A stretch of DNA of 64,000 nt from Acinetobacter sp. WCHA45 (GCF_002165255.2 NZ_CP028561.1:1240001-1304000); one strand, 5' to 3'. Shown: positions 1 to 9,072, numbered from the stretch's first letter. A program made the numbers and translations. Notes: generated by a model not told the origin, from the sequence alone.

Positions 1-700
1 CAGTTTTAAAATACTGTTCAGAGCTATAATTCTTAGGACGTTTATCGTCACCAAGGACATAACCATCGGCAATACACACACGTGCTTCATGTGCTTCAAA
101 ATCATCTTGTTCAATAAAGTGAACATCATTATGTGCAACGACACCAATTTGATATTTAGCAGCGAGTTTAACGGCTTGTTGAATAAAATCTTCTTCACCA
201 ACACGTTCAGTACGTGTTAATGCTAAATAAACACGATTACCAAACTTTTCAATCCATGCTTCTAATAAAGGTTCTGCTTTTTGTGGATTGGATGAACACA
301 GCATTTTGCCAACATCACTATGCTGTCCAAGCAATACAATTAAATCTTCTGATTGTTCACGTATCCATTCTTTTTGTACGCATGGGATACTAAGTTGTTG
401 TCCTTCAATAAAGCCCCGAGATACGATTTCGGTTAGATTTCGCCAACCTTTACTGCTCATAGCTAATAAGGTTGCGCGGTGCTCTGCGTCATTTAGTCGA
501 ATGACACTGCCTAAAATAGGTTTAATGCCTTTTTTTAAACAAGCTTCATAAAATTTCACCGCAGCGTGCAAGTTGGATAAGTCTGTTAATGCAAGCGCAG
601 GCATGTCATCTTTAACGGCAGCTTTGACCAAATCAGGTATGCGAACAATCGATTCCGTAATCGAAAATTCTGTATGGATACCGAGATGAACAAACCGCAT
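1..700 (-). CDS. dnaE: DNA polymerase III alpha subunit, N-terminal part (runs off left edge)
   Basis: This is the first ~233 residues of the catalytic subunit of the replicative polymerase. The start codon is at 700-698 with the sequence MRFVHLGIHTEFS, and an AGGA-like ribosome site (ggatagtcctt) lies upstream. The visible part is the PHP domain: LGIHTEFSITES near the start, LALTDLSNLHAAVKFY around residue 40 and KPILGSVIRL around residue 60 match the PHP motifs of bacterial DnaE. The HxH-type motif of active PHP phosphatases is degenerate here (IHTEF), as is usual in proteobacterial DnaE. The reading frame is open to base 1, so the rest of the roughly 1,180-residue protein lies outside the window. 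The gene has no close partner in the window; next to it is a transposon scar. Confidence 0.93.
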   Translation of the reverse strand, partial: MRFVHLGIHTEFSITESIVRIPDLVKAAVKDDMPALALTDLSNLHAAVKFYEACLKKGIKPILGSVIRLNDAEHRATLLAMSSKGWRNLTEIVSRGFIEGQQLSIPCVQKEWIREQSEDLIVLLGQHSDVGKMLCSSNPQKAEPLLEAWIEKFGNRVYLALTRTERVGEEDFIQQAVKLAAKYQIGVVAHNDVHFIEQDDFEAHEARVCIADGYVLGDDKRPKNYSSEQYFKT

Positions 701-1009
701 AGAAGGACTATCCTTTTTTAAAGCAACGCATAGTTTAGCATGCAAACCGAAAATGGCATGCTTATTATTTTGGCAAACTGTCTATTTGTTCTGTGCTTTT
801 TATAAATTAATAAAAATTAACTTTTGATTTATATGGAAATATAAATATACATTTACTTAAGTTGTTTGACCGCTAGAATGTATCTGCATAAAAATGTACC
901 AAAGCAGGTTCAAGAATGAAATTAAAGAATATCGTATTTTCCTTTGTACACGACAAAAAAAGATAACTCATTGAAATAATGGCATAATACTTGTTTTCTG
1001 ACGACGAAT

Positions 1010-1519
1010 ATGATGACACATTTCAATGAGTTACATCTCATCTTAAACAAATATCTAAAGTGGAACAAGTCACATGTAAAATGTTTTACACTGATTATGC
1101 TTGCATTAATTGTAAAACAGACATGTAACCTTTCTTCTGCATCTAAAGCCTTACCCATCAAGTGCTTACCACAATCATTTTATCGACGTATGCAGCGCTT
1201 CTTTGCAGATCAGTATTTCGATTATCGTCAAATTTCTCAGTTAATTTTCAATATATTTTCATTCGATAAAGTCCAATTAACTTTGGATAGAACCAACTGG
1301 AAATGGGGAAAACGAGATATCAATATCTTGATGTTAGCCATCGTCTATCGTGGAATAGCGATACCTATTGTTTGGACATTGCTCAATAAACGTGGAAATT
1401 CAGATACAAAAGAGCGTATTGCTTTGATTCAACGCTTTATCTCCATTTTTGGTAAAGATCGTATTGTGAATGTGTTCGCAGACAGAGAATTTATCGGTGA
1501 GAAATGGTTTACATGGTGA
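1010..1519 (+). pseudogene. ISAba1-like transposase, N-terminal fragment
   Basis: The 169-residue fragment contains the N-terminal domain and the first catalytic segment of an IS4-family DDE transposase: LTLDRTNWKWG around residue 92 holds the first Asp, and VNVFADREFIG around residue 155 the second. It ends at a TGA in WFTW*IENDINFC, where the family has a sense codon (W-L-I-E), so a nonsense change is visible before the physical break. Homology continues for about a dozen codons and then stops near 1560, where IS5-type sequence begins. The matching C-terminal part is at 2974-3399. Confidence 0.8.
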
Positions 1520-1589
1520 ATTGAAAATGACATTAACTTCTGTTTGGTACAGCTAAAACGGTGGCTGTTGCATAAATATCTGAAGATTA

Positions 1590-2404
1590 GGGTTTGTTGA
1601 GAATTACCGAGAGTTAATTAAACTAGCGCACAATTGAATCATGGCTTCAAAACTCGTATCTGTTTTACAACTACGCATCGCTATACGTTTAAATTCTTTT
1701 AACTTACAGAAATAGTTTTCAATGAGATGACGCCATTTATACATAATCGTATCAAATGCTCTCATTACTTTTCGATTAGATTTGGGTGGGATCACCACTT
1801 TCACTTTACGTTCATTTAGTTCTTGAATCAGCCAATCTGCATCAAATGCTTTATCCGCTAGTAATGCTTGAAAATCAACATCTTCAATTAAAGGTTTGGT
1901 TTCTACTAAATCGTGATATTGACCAGGCATTAATCGAAACTTAATGAGGTTGCCTAGACTATCCACTAAGGCAAGAATTTTACAGGTCATTCCACCTCGA
2001 GATTTACCTATAGACTGTTTGAAAGTCCCCCTTTTGCACCTTGCCCATGTCGATGAACTTTAACAATCGTTCCATCAATCATGGCGTATTCCAAATCAAC
2101 ATCTTCATTTACAGATGCAAAAATAGTTTCAAATACACCAGCTTTCACCCAGTCACGGTATCTTTTAAAGACGGTATTCCATTTACCAAAATGAGGAGGT
2201 AGATCACGCCATGGACTGCCTGTACGGGCAATCCAGAGGACTGCTTCTAAGAATAATCGATTATCTTTTCCACTACGACCTCGATCGGTCACTTTACCTA
2301 GGCAAAAAGGTTCCATTTTTGCCCATTGGGCATCAGTAAGTATGTATCTATCCATAGTACTATTATAAATTAATCAGTTGCCTTTGTTAATTCTCAACAA
2401 GCCC
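1590..2404 (-). mobile_element. Complete IS5-family (IS427-group-like) insertion sequence
   Basis: The element is about 815 bases with 17-base terminal inverted repeats, GGGTTTGTTGAGAATTA at 1590-1606 and TAATTCTCAACAAGCCC at 2388-2404, differing at one base. It is flanked by a TA dinucleotide on each side (1588-1589 and 2405-2406), the expected target duplication for this group. It carries one transposase gene in two overlapping reading frames on the minus strand. Both ends and both frames are intact, so this copy may still be active. A truncated second copy in the opposite direction lies immediately to the right. Confidence 0.85.
1604..2355 (-). CDS. IS5-family transposase, two frames joined by -1 frameshifting
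   Basis: Frame 1 (2355 down to 2008) encodes the DUF4096-type N-terminal domain: MDRYILTDAQWAKMEP, then WRDLPPHFGKWNTVFKRYRDW, ending with MIDGTIVKVHRHGQGAKGG, which carries the first catalytic Asp. Frame 2 (1990 down to 1604) continues as SIGKSRGGMTCKILALVDS with LLADKAFDADWL (second Asp) and KWRHLIENYFCKLKEFKR (Glu). The frames join if the ribosome slips back one base at an AAAAGGGGGA run at about 2025-2035, giving a protein of about 250 residues. That arrangement is typical for the IS427 group. The same run is kept in the second copy. Confidence 0.82.
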
Positions 2405-2444
2405 TAGAACAACTCTACCTTTCGTCTATTTGTTCAACAAAGCC

Positions 2445-2973
2445 TTTTTGCATCTGTAAATGAAGATGTTGATTTGGAATACACCATGATTGATGGAACG
2501 ATTGTTAAAGTTCATCGACATGGCCAAGGTGCAAAAGGGGGACTTTCAAACAGTCTATAGGTAAATCTCGAGGTGGAATGACCTGTAAAATTCTTGCCTT
2601 AGTGGATAGTCTAGGCAACCTCATTAAGTTTCGATTAATGTCTGGTCAATATCACGATTTAGTAGAAACCAAACCTTTAATCGAAGATGTTGATTTTCAA
2701 GCATTACTAGCGGATAAAGCATTTGATGCAGATTGGCTCATCCAAGAGCTCAATGAACGTAAAGTGAAAGTGGTGATCCCACCAAAATCTAATCGAAAAG
2801 TAATGAGAGCATTTGATGCGATTATGTATAAATGGCGTCATCTCATTGAAAACTATTTCTGTAAGTTAAAAGAATTTAAACGTATAGCGATGCGTAGTTG
2901 TAAAACAGATACGAGTTTTGAAGCCATGATTCAATTGTGCGCGAGTTTAATTAACTCTCGGTAATTCTCAACA
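2445..2973 (+). mobile_element. Truncated second copy of the same IS5-family element, inverted
   Basis: This stretch is a near-identical, oppositely oriented copy of 1595-2123 of the complete element. It starts inside the transposase at FASVNEDVDLEY and runs through the frameshift run and the whole second frame (2578-2964). It stops 8-9 bases short of the terminal repeat at ttctcaaca. Differences from the complete copy are few: at protein level Thr for Ala in LEYTMID, Ser for Pro in LMSGQ and Ala for Thr in FDAIM. Lacking its 5' half and one tip, it cannot move by itself. Its sequence joins directly to the ISAba1 C-terminal fragment. Confidence 0.82.
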
Positions 2974-3399
2974 GATCTTAGTGCGTTACGATTAGAAGAT
3001 GGAGAACTTTTACTTGTTGTTTCTCCTATGTTTAATGCTTCTGCTATTCGTGATTATGCATTACGCTGGGAAATCGAAACCTTATTTAGTTGTCTCAAAG
3101 GACGTGGATTCAATCTTGAAAATACTCGTTTAACAGACCCTAGACGAGTCAAGAAATTGATAGCAGTGCGAGCCATCGGTTTCTGTTGGTGCTATTTAAC
3201 AAGTGAATGGCAACATGATCGAAAAAAAGCGATAAAAATAAAGAAGCATGGACGACTTTCAGTAAGTTTATTTCGATACGGTTTGGACTATGTTCAAATG
3301 GCTATTCTACGTTTGATTGGTTTTGGGAAAAAAGAAGAATTTAAGAAAGTGCTCGCAATTTTAAGAAAGAAAAAGCCTGATAGGACAAGGGCCCTATGA
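2974..3399 (+). pseudogene. ISAba1-like transposase, C-terminal fragment
   Basis: The reading frame resumes as DLSALRLEDGELLLVVSP and continues through YALRWEIETLFSCLKGRGF, the YREK-type catalytic Glu segment of IS4-family transposases, to the natural stop at 3399. No start codon belongs to it; the in-frame ATG at 3028 is internal. Together with 1010-1519 it would make most of the ISAba1-type protein, minus about 40-60 residues lost at the insertion site. Confidence 0.8.
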
Positions 3400-3417
3400 A
3401 ATTTGTCGTGTACAGAG

Positions 3418-3600
3418 AAGGTAGATGAAAGTACGACTGATACCATTCTATGGTTGATGCAGCATCAGGATATTTTTGATTCTTTCCATTTTGATGTACA
3501 TACTCAAGAGTTGTCAGTCACACATGCAGCAGGTGTGGATATTATTCGTGTAGGAATGTTTTTAAATGCCAAATACGGCATTTTAGTGACATCAATTTAA
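3418..3600 (+). pseudogene. 3' remnant of a small gene cut by the ISAba1-like element
   Basis: The frame reads KVDESTTDTILWLMQHQDIF... to ILVTSI and stops at 3600, just before a strong terminator, so it looks like a genuine gene end. I do not recognise the family. Its start would have to lie inside or beyond the transposon. A candidate 5' piece, ATG at 916-918 (MKLKNIVF), lies at the other side of the element, but a direct join of 941 to 3418 is out of frame and there is no target duplication. Whether the two are one gene is not settled. Confidence 0.5.
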
Positions 3601-3607
3601 TATGATC

Positions 3608-3642
3608 GAAAAAAAGCCTTGTCAAATAACAAGGCTTTTTTG
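3608..3642. terminator. Bidirectional rho-independent terminator
   Basis: The stem AAAAAGCCTTGT / ACAAGGCTTTTTT surrounds a six-base loop. It has T-runs on both strands and lies between the truncated gene (plus strand) and the end of bioB (minus strand), so it can serve both. Confidence 0.85.
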
Positions 3643-3643
3643 T

Positions 3644-4633
3644 TTATGCACTCATTGCATCAATGGAAAGTTCTGCAACAGTTGGTTTCGGCTTTTCTGC
3701 GCTTAAACCCAGTTTGGCAAACAAGACCTGATCTTTGCCTTCACCAGCATTTGGTGTGGTCAGAAGCTTATCACCAGAGAACAGTGAATTTGCCCCAGCC
3801 ATAAATGCCAATGCCTGATCAGAGTCGCTGAGTGACTCACGGCCAGCAGATAAACGAATGTAACTGTGCGGCATAATGATACGTGCAACCGCAATGGTAC
3901 GAATCCATTCGGTCACATCCAGTTTTTCAACATCGGCAAGTGGTGTACCTTCGATCGGTACAAGCATATTGATTGGCACTGATTCAGGATGTACTGGCAT
4001 AGTTGCAAGTTCTTGTAATAAACCAATACGGTCATTACGACTTTCACCTAAGCCAACGATACCACCACTACATACTTTCATACCCGCTTGACGTACATGA
4101 TCTAATGTATCTAAACGATCATCAAAAGTACGCGTACTAATAATATGTGAATAGTATTCACGAGAGGTATCAAGGTTATGGTTGTAATAATCTAAACCTG
4201 CATCTTTTAAGCGTTCAGCTTGTGACTGATTCAGCATACCTAAAGTCATACAAGTTTCTAAACCGAGTGCTTTTACTTCACGAACCATTTCTAACACATA
4301 GGGCATGTCTCGTTCATGTGGGTTGCGCCAAGCAGCGCCCATACAGAAACGTGAAGAACCAGAATCTTTTGCTGTTTGAGCTTCACGAATGACTTTATCT
4401 ACTGCAATACGCTTTTCTGCTTCTAGTTTTGAGTCGTAATGTGCAGATTGCGAGCAATACTTACAATCTTCTGGGCATTTACCTGTTTTGATTGAAAGCA
4501 GTGTGCTGACTTGAATGGTATTTGGCTGAAAATGCTCACGATGAACGCCTTGTGCTGCAAATACTAAGTCTAAAAAAGGTTGATCATATAAAGCTTGGAT
4601 TTCATCACGAGTCCAGTCATTACGTAAAGTCAT
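3644..4633 (-). CDS. bioB: Biotin synthase
   Basis: BioB is the radical SAM enzyme that inserts sulfur into dethiobiotin, the last step of biotin synthesis. The CPEDCKYC motif is the CxxxCxxC site for the 4Fe-4S cluster; with the start at MTLRNDW the three Cys fall at 53, 57 and 60, as in E. coli Bio[29 protein letters not shown] and SAGRESLSD are family hallmarks, the last with the Arg that binds the 2Fe-2S cluster. An in-frame ATG 12 bases upstream (4645) is possible, but only the chosen start has a weak GGAT site in front. Length 329 aa is normal. The other bio genes are not adjacent. The gene ends at the terminator shared with the transposon side. Confidence 0.96.
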   Translation of the reverse strand: MTLRNDWTRDEIQALYDQPFLDLVFAAQGVHREHFQPNTIQVSTLLSIKTGKCPEDCKYCSQSAHYDSKLEAEKRIAVDKVIREAQTAKDSGSSRFCMGAAWRNPHERDMPYVLEMVREVKALGLETCMTLGMLNQSQAERLKDAGLDYYNHNLDTSREYYSHIISTRTFDDRLDTLDHVRQAGMKVCSGGIVGLGESRNDRIGLLQELATMPVHPESVPINMLVPIEGTPLADVEKLDVTEWIRTIAVARIIMPHSYIRLSAGRESLSDSDQALAFMAGANSLFSGDKLLTTPNAGEGKDQVLFAKLGLSAEKPKPTVAELSIDAMSA

Positions 4634-4669
4634 TGTTATATCCATGATGATTGATTACAAACATTGAGA

Positions 4670-5836
4670 TTAATCATACAGAAATCGTGCCAAAGCCAAA
4701 GGGCAAAAAACATCATTTTTCAATTCAGGTACGTTTATTTGCTGCAATTGTTGTTGAATTGCCCACTCAATATGTACATTGACAATCTCATCGTGTAGAG
4801 CTTTTGCTTCTTGCAATTGGCTCACGATTTCAGCCGAGTATGGCGCATTTCCTAAGCCGATTGCAATATTCCGTTTAAAGGATTGGTAGCCTGTGCGGCG
4901 AATTGGACTACCTTCTGTTTTTGCAAGAAAAGTTACTTCATCCCATTGCCAGATCTCTAACAAGCTAATGTCATCTAAACTATGTCTTGGGTCAAAGTCT
5001 GGAATTGACGCGGTTTTAGCAAAGCCATTCCACGGGCAAATCAGCTGACAATCATCACAACCGAAAATACGATTACCTATACCTGAACGTAACTCTTCAG
5101 GAATGATTCCTTTATATTCAATAGTTAAGTAAGCAATACATTTCCTTGCATCCAACATATAAGGCTCAACAATGGCTTGTGTTGGGCAAATGTCGATGCA
5201 AGCAGTACATGAGCCACAATGGGCTGTTGCGGGTTGATCAAAAGGGAGGTCAAGCGAAGTAAATAGCTCACCCAAAACGAAGAAAGAACCTGATTTTTTA
5301 TGAATGAGTAAGGTATGTTTTCCTGTCCAGCCCATACCTGCACTTTCAGCAAGTGATTTTTCAAAAATAGGTGCTGAGTCCGCAAACGGGCGTGATTCGA
5401 AGTCGCCCACTTTTTCTTTAATACGACTGGCTAATGTTTTAAGTCGACCACGCATGACTTTATGATAGTCACGTCCACGTGCATAGCGCGCAATAATGGC
5501 TGAATTTGGTTCAAATGGTACATAACGGGGCTTAGGTGATGCCACAAGATAGTTCATCCGCACACAAACAATGCTTTTAGTTCCAGGTACAAGCAATGTT
5601 GGATCAGCACGTTTTTCTAAATTCTCTTCCAAATAATGCATATCAGCATGGTAACCACGTTTTAAATATTCTTTAAAACGTGGCATTTGATCTTGAGCAT
5701 CAGGTTTGGCAATGACACAATCAGAAAAGCCCAAGTCTAAAGCTTGAGTTTTTATCCATGTTTTAAGTTCTTGAGGATCAAGCTGCTGAAGCTCAATTTT
5801 ATCAAGTGATTTTCCAGAGGATGTGGTTGAAGCCAT
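4670..5836 (-). CDS. queG: Epoxyqueuosine reductase
   Basis: QueG is the cobalamin- and 4Fe-4S-dependent enzyme that reduces epoxyqueuosine to queuosine in tRNA, the last step of queuosine modification. The ferredoxin-like part shows two clusters of Cys, CGSCTACIDICPTQAI and CDDCQLICPWN, and a third Cys segment, LDARKCIAYLTIEYKG. The N-terminal part carries YHADMHYL and the DUF1730 region (SARYARGRDYH-like IARYARGRDYHKVM). The start MASTTSSGK is preferred. An upstream ATG at 5860 would overlap the nnrDE start codon head to head. queF, an earlier step of the same pathway, lies far away at 61.7 kb. Confidence 0.95.
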   Translation of the reverse strand: MASTTSSGKSLDKIELQQLDPQELKTWIKTQALDLGFSDCVIAKPDAQDQMPRFKEYLKRGYHADMHYLEENLEKRADPTLLVPGTKSIVCVRMNYLVASPKPRYVPFEPNSAIIARYARGRDYHKVMRGRLKTLASRIKEKVGDFESRPFADSAPIFEKSLAESAGMGWTGKHTLLIHKKSGSFFVLGELFTSLDLPFDQPATAHCGSCTACIDICPTQAIVEPYMLDARKCIAYLTIEYKGIIPEELRSGIGNRIFGCDDCQLICPWNGFAKTASIPDFDPRHSLDDISLLEIWQWDEVTFLAKTEGSPIRRTGYQSFKRNIAIGLGNAPYSAEIVSQLQEAKALHDEIVNVHIEWAIQQQLQQINVPELKNDVFCPLALARFLYD

Positions 5837-5858
5837 AAACCAATAATTAGGGGATAAC

Positions 5859-7352
5859 ATGCAACGTTCAGTTTACCATAGCCAAAGCATTCAAGCATGG
5901 GAGCAGCGTTGGTTTGCGCAGCAAAATTCATCTTTAGGATTGATGCAACAAGCCGCTTGGACAATCTCACAACAGTTAATTGAACCATTTAATAAAAATA
6001 AAATTCAAAAGATCGCAATTTGGTGTGGACAAGGTAATAACGCAGGTGACGGTTACTATATCGCTGCTTTTCTAAAGCAACATGGATTTCACATCACGGT
6101 TTATGCAGCTGAACTCGGTCAATCTTTAGATTTAAAACAAGCTGTACAATATGCACTGTTAAATCGAGTTGATATTCAAAGTATCGATTATTTATTGTCG
6201 GAAAATGCGAATCACCAAGAAATTCCAACTTTTGATTGTCATATTGATGCTCTGTTTGGCATAGGTCTCAATCGAATGCTGGATCAAAAATGGCAGTCGA
6301 TCATCCAGTTGTTTAACTCACAGATTGGTTTAAAGATTGCTATCGATATTCCGAGCGGGCTACATGCCAATACAGGTCAGGCTTTGCCATGTGTAATACA
6401 AGCCGATCATACCTTTACAATTTTGGGTTATAAAGCAGGTTTGTTTACAGGTCAAGGAAAGGAATATGTGGGAAAACTACATTTAGTCAGCCTGATTCCA
6501 ACTGATGTGGAGTTAAAACCAATCGCCTATCTTTCCCCTGAAAAAATCTCTTTACCTAAACGTCAGGCCTTTGGTCATAAAGGTAGTTATGGGCATGTAC
6601 TGGTGGTGGGTGGTCATGCGGATATGGGTGGAGCGGTGATTATGTCTGCTGAAGCAGCGTTTCATGCTGGAGCAGGGAAAGTTAGTGTGGTCTGTCATGC
6701 CAAACACCATCAGGCTATTCTGTCGCGTTCACCAAACATTATGGTGCGAGATATTAATTCGTTGGATCAAGATGCAATCCAAATCTTATTAAATCATGTG
6801 GATGCCGTCTGTTTTGGTATGGGTTTGGGACGGGATGAATGGGCAGAACAGATTTATCAGCAATGGTTTGATTTACTCAACCAAAATTCGCACTTAGAAG
6901 TCGTGCTTGATGCGGATGGACTTTGGTTTCTGGCAAAGCATCAGCAAAAATTAAAACAGCATATTTATGCCACACCACATTCAGGTGAAGCAGCAACTTT
7001 ATTGGGTTGTACGGCTGCGGACATTGAGCAAGATCGTATTGCAGCAATTTATCAGCTAGAGCAAAAATATGCAGGACAATGGGTGCTTAAAGGGGCAGGT
7101 AGCTTGGTCTTAGAAGCTGAATTATTTATCTGTACCCAAGGCAATGCAGGAATGGGTACAGGAGGAATGGGGGATGTGCTCGCAGGTGTGATTGCCAGTT
7201 TAAAAGCACAATTTCATGAGCAAGTCGCATTGCATGAAATTGTGAGTTTGCATGCACAGGCAGGGGATTTACTGGCTGAACATGGAATGCGTGGTTTACA
7301 AGCACATGACATGGGGAAAGTGATTTATACAGTGGTAAATCAAGAAAACTAA
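5859..7352 (+). CDS. nnr: Bifunctional NAD(P)H-hydrate epimerase / ADP-dependent NAD(P)H-hydrate dehydratase
   Basis: This enzyme repairs damaged NADH and NADPH hydrates. The N-terminal YjeF_N epimerase domain (about residues 1-215) has [14 protein letters not shown]; the C-terminal ribokinase-like dehydratase (about 225-497) has [19 protein letters not shown] and the nucleotide-binding [15 protein letters not shown]. The length, 497 aa, is that of the fused form. The gene is divergent from queG with almost no space between the starts, and its last four bases overlap the end of ruvC on the other strand. In many gammaproteobacteria queG and nnr are neighbours, although usually co-directional with tsaE. 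Confidence 0.95.
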   Translation: MQRSVYHSQSIQAWEQRWFAQQNSSLGLMQQAAWTISQQLIEPFNKNKIQKIAIWCGQGNNAGDGYYIAAFLKQHGFHITVYAAELGQSLDLKQAVQYALLNRVDIQSIDYLLSENANHQEIPTFDCHIDALFGIGLNRMLDQKWQSIIQLFNSQIGLKIAIDIPSGLHANTGQALPCVIQADHTFTILGYKAGLFTGQGKEYVGKLHLVSLIPTDVELKPIAYLSPEKISLPKRQAFGHKGSYGHVLVVGGHADMGGAVIMSAEAAFHAGAGKVSVVCHAKHHQAILSRSPNIMVRDINSLDQDAIQILLNHVDAVCFGMGLGRDEWAEQIYQQWFDLLNQNSHLEVVLDADGLWFLAKHQQKLKQHIYATPHSGEAATLLGCTAADIEQDRIAAIYQLEQKYAGQWVLKGAGSLVLEAELFICTQGNAGMGTGGMGDVLAGVIASLKAQFHEQVALHEIVSLHAQAGDLLAEHGMRGLQAHDMGKVIYTVVNQEN

Positions 7353-7894
7353 CGCCTTCTACTACTTGAACGACTTCGCCCACGAGCCATACCACCGAGC
7401 GCATTTAACACCGCCATTTTGCTCATACTCCCTGAAGCATGAGCATGACAGATTGCAGCAGCTAACGCATCGGCTGCATCAGCCTGTGGTTGAATGCTTA
7501 AGTTCAATAAACGCATCACCATCATTTGAACTTGCTCTTTTTCAGCAGCGCCGTAACCTACCACTGACTGTTTGATTTGACGAGCAGTATATTCCGCGAC
7601 TTGTAGGTCTAAATTGACCAATGCCGCAATTGCCGCACCACGGGCTTGTCCAAGTTTTAAAGCAGAATCAGGGTTCTGCGCCATGAAAACTTGTTCAACA
7701 GCAGCCTCAGTAGGACCGTGAAATTTAACAATACGTTCAACACCTGCAAAAATACGTTTTAGTCGTTCAGGCATTGCTTGAGTTTCAGTACGAATGGTTC
7801 CTGCATCGACAAAACGTAATTTATTGCCATCTTTTTCGATAATTCCATAACCTGTTAAGCGTGAACCAGGATCAATACCAATAATTAATGACAT
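7349..7894 (-). CDS. ruvC: Crossover junction endodeoxyribonuclease RuvC
   Basis: RuvC resolves Holliday junctions with RuvAB. The RNase H-like fold is evident: [15 protein letters not shown] at residues 3-17 has the first catalytic Asp, [14 protein letters not shown] around residue 65 a catalytic Glu, and [16 protein letters not shown] near residue 138 the C-terminal acidic pair. The basic tail [11 protein letters not shown] is unusually Ser/Arg-rich. The length, 181 aa, is usual. ruvAB are not adjacent here, unlike in enterobacteria. The end of the gene overlaps nnr by four bases. Confidence 0.95.
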   Translation of the reverse strand: MSLIIGIDPGSRLTGYGIIEKDGNKLRFVDAGTIRTETQAMPERLKRIFAGVERIVKFHGPTEAAVEQVFMAQNPDSALKLGQARGAAIAALVNLDLQVAEYTARQIKQSVVGYGAAEKEQVQMMVMRLLNLSIQPQADAADALAAAICHAHASGSMSKMAVLNALGGMARGRSRSSSRRR

Positions 7895-8148
7895 GTCGAA
7901 CTATAAAAATGAAAGATTGTTGATATTGTTACATAGCAGGCTTTTCGCTGCATAATATTTTTGTAGGATTTTGAATTATAAGAAAATAGTGGATTTATTA
8001 AACAGAGTTAATTTTATTGAGTACATATTCCAAAATTCGGTCTCTTTTGAATAGATCAACTAATAAGGCTTATTTTGATTTGTTTTTAATCAATTTGTAT
8101 TTAATTTGAGCGTTAGGCAGTAAATTATGTGATTTTTCTAAAAAAAAA

Positions 8149-8177
8149 TTGCATTGTGGGGGAGATGGGCGTATAAA
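8149..8177 (+). promoter_or_regulatory. Predicted sigma70 promoter of the initiator tRNA gene
   Basis: TTGCAT at 8149-8154 and TATAAA at 8172-8177 are spaced by 17 bases, about 38 bases before the mature tRNA. The 7895-8148 stretch upstream is AT-rich and shows no gene. Confidence 0.6.
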
Positions 8178-8214
8178 GCATCTCATTGATCAAACATGTT
8201 GATCAAGATGTTGA

Positions 8215-8291
<77 letters not shown>

Positions 8292-8479
8292 CTTTAAAGT
8301 TAATTGAATATTAGCTCTGTGATTATTGAGTTGTTGTTATCTGAAAGATTAGACGGCAATTAAGTTAGCTGAAATAACCCTAAAGAAAGCTAAAAATTAT
8401 TAGATTCTAGAATTGTAGTTTACCTCTCTCCATATATCTAGCGTTATAGTAAATCCAAATCGATCACTTGAGCTCAGAA

Positions 8480-8713
8480 ATGAGTGATTTTGTTTTGAAA
8501 ATTATTAATGAATGGCGTGTAGCCAAAGCCAGCAATGGCAATGAAATTTGTGTGCAAATTATCCCGATGAAACGTCAACAAAATACGTTGGATGGTTTCA
8601 AATGGGTAGAGGTTGGAAAGAAAATCCAGCTAGAGTCGGGTCGAGAAGTCGATTTTAATCTAGATGGGAAAAGCTTCTATACCGATGTTAATCAGCTTTA
8701 TCGATTAATATAG
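8480..8713 (+). CDS. Hypothetical protein (77 aa)
   Basis: The frame starts at ATG 8480 (MSDFVLKIINEWRVAKASNG) with a TGAG-like ribosome site close upstream; a TTG at 8468 is a poorer choice. The product is a small soluble protein with alternating hydrophobic residues and no signal peptide, membrane segment or Cys. I do not recognise its family. It lies between the initiator tRNA and the cold-shock cluster. Codon use looks ordinary for the region, which supports a real gene. Confidence 0.6.
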   Translation: MSDFVLKIINEWRVAKASNGNEICVQIIPMKRQQNTLDGFKWVEVGKKIQLESGREVDFNLDGKSFYTDVNQLYRLI

Positions 8714-8730
8714 ATAATTTACGCACTTAA

Positions 8731-8820
8731 AGTATCTATTGGTTAAAGATAGATTGGGTTAAATCAATATTCATAATTTGATTTAATTCATAAATGAACA
8801 AAGTTTAAAGGTTTAAAAGT
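8731..8820 (+). promoter_or_regulatory. Conserved leader of cold-shock gene 1
   Basis: From agtatct to the start codon this 90-base leader can be aligned with the 91 bases before the second cold-shock gene (9431-9521). The last 45 bases are almost identical (gatttaattcataaatgaac, then ggtttaaaagt before ATG), while the two genes are separated by unrelated sequence. Conservation outside the coding part suggests a functional 5' untranslated region, as known for cspA-type mRNAs, whose leaders control stability and translation on cold shock. No canonical E. coli cold box was found. Confidence 0.5.
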
Positions 8821-9030
8821 ATGTCTGATACAGTTACTGGTACTGTTAAGTGGTTTAACGAAACTAAAGGTTTTGGTTTCATTCAAGCTGATTCTGGCCA
8901 AGATGTTTTTGCTCACTTCAGTGAAATCCAAAGCAATGGTTTCAAAGTATTAAACGAAGGCCAACGCGTTTCGTTTGTACTTGGTCAAGGTAAAAAAGGA
9001 CCACAAGCAACTACAATTAAAGTTATCTAA
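8821..9030 (+). CDS. Cold-shock protein, CspA family (copy 1)
   Basis: A 69-residue single-domain OB-fold protein that binds single-stranded RNA or DNA and loosens mRNA structure. [15 protein letters not shown] at residues 7-21 contains RNP1 (KGFGFI) and DVFAHF at about 28-33 is RNP2, followed by EGQRVSF and KGPQAT. It differs from copy 2 at only a handful of residues ([10 protein letters not shown] here, [10 protein letters not shown] there). It has its own terminator and leader, so it is probably transcribed alone. Whether it is cold-induced or constitutive cannot be told from sequence. Confidence 0.95.
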   Translation: MSDTVTGTVKWFNETKGFGFIQADSGQDVFAHFSEIQSNGFKVLNEGQRVSFVLGQGKKGPQATTIKVI

Positions 9031-9042
9031 TAAGATTGCTTG

Positions 9043-9072
9043 AAAAAAAGCTCACTTTATGTGGGCTTTTTG
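9043..9072 (+). terminator. Terminator of cold-shock gene 1
   Basis: AAAAAAAGCTCAC and GTGGGCTTTTT pair around a short loop, followed by T-rich sequence. Very similar hairpins follow the other two copies. Confidence 0.8.

Larger units (their letters stand above)
1562..2444. repeat. MITE-like or IS903-type relic, ends at 1562-1589 and 2405-2444, split by an IS5-family copy
   Basis: If the complete IS5-family copy (1590-2404, with a TA duplication) is removed, about 67 bases remain between the ISAba1 fragment and the second IS5 remnant. The tips of this piece are imperfect inverted repeats: GGCTGTTGCATAAATA at the left and, read on the other strand, GGCTTTGTTGAACAAATA at the right. The second tip resembles the GGCTTTGTTGAATAAATC ends of IS903-group elements. 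Either an IS903-like element lost its interior, or this is a small non-autonomous derivative. The assignment is tentative because the piece is short. Confidence 0.4.
942..3417 (+). mobile_element. ISAba1-like IS4-family element, interrupted and deleted
   Basis: The ends are inverted repeats: TGTACACGACAAA at 945-957 and its complement at 3402-3414, extending with one mismatch to CTTTG/CTCTG at the tips. These tips and the transposase (NLSSASKALPIKCLPQSFYRR, then LENTRLTDPRRVKKLIAV) match what I know of ISAba1 from Acinetobacter. The transposase is split: the N-terminal part is at 1010-1519 and the C-terminal part at 2974-3399. Between them sit IS5-family sequences, and roughly 40-60 codons of the transposase are gone. 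There is no obvious 9-base target duplication (cgtattttc on the left, aaggtagat on the right), which suggests a later rearrangement. The element should be unable to move by itself. Confidence 0.8.

Noticed and set aside
922-1161. 79-aa open frame on the minus strand
   Set aside because: It lies antisense to the ISAba1-like transposase start and has no family character.
8731-8820. Cold box of the E. coli type in the cold-shock leaders
   Set aside because: No TGACGTACAGA-like sequence is present in either leader.
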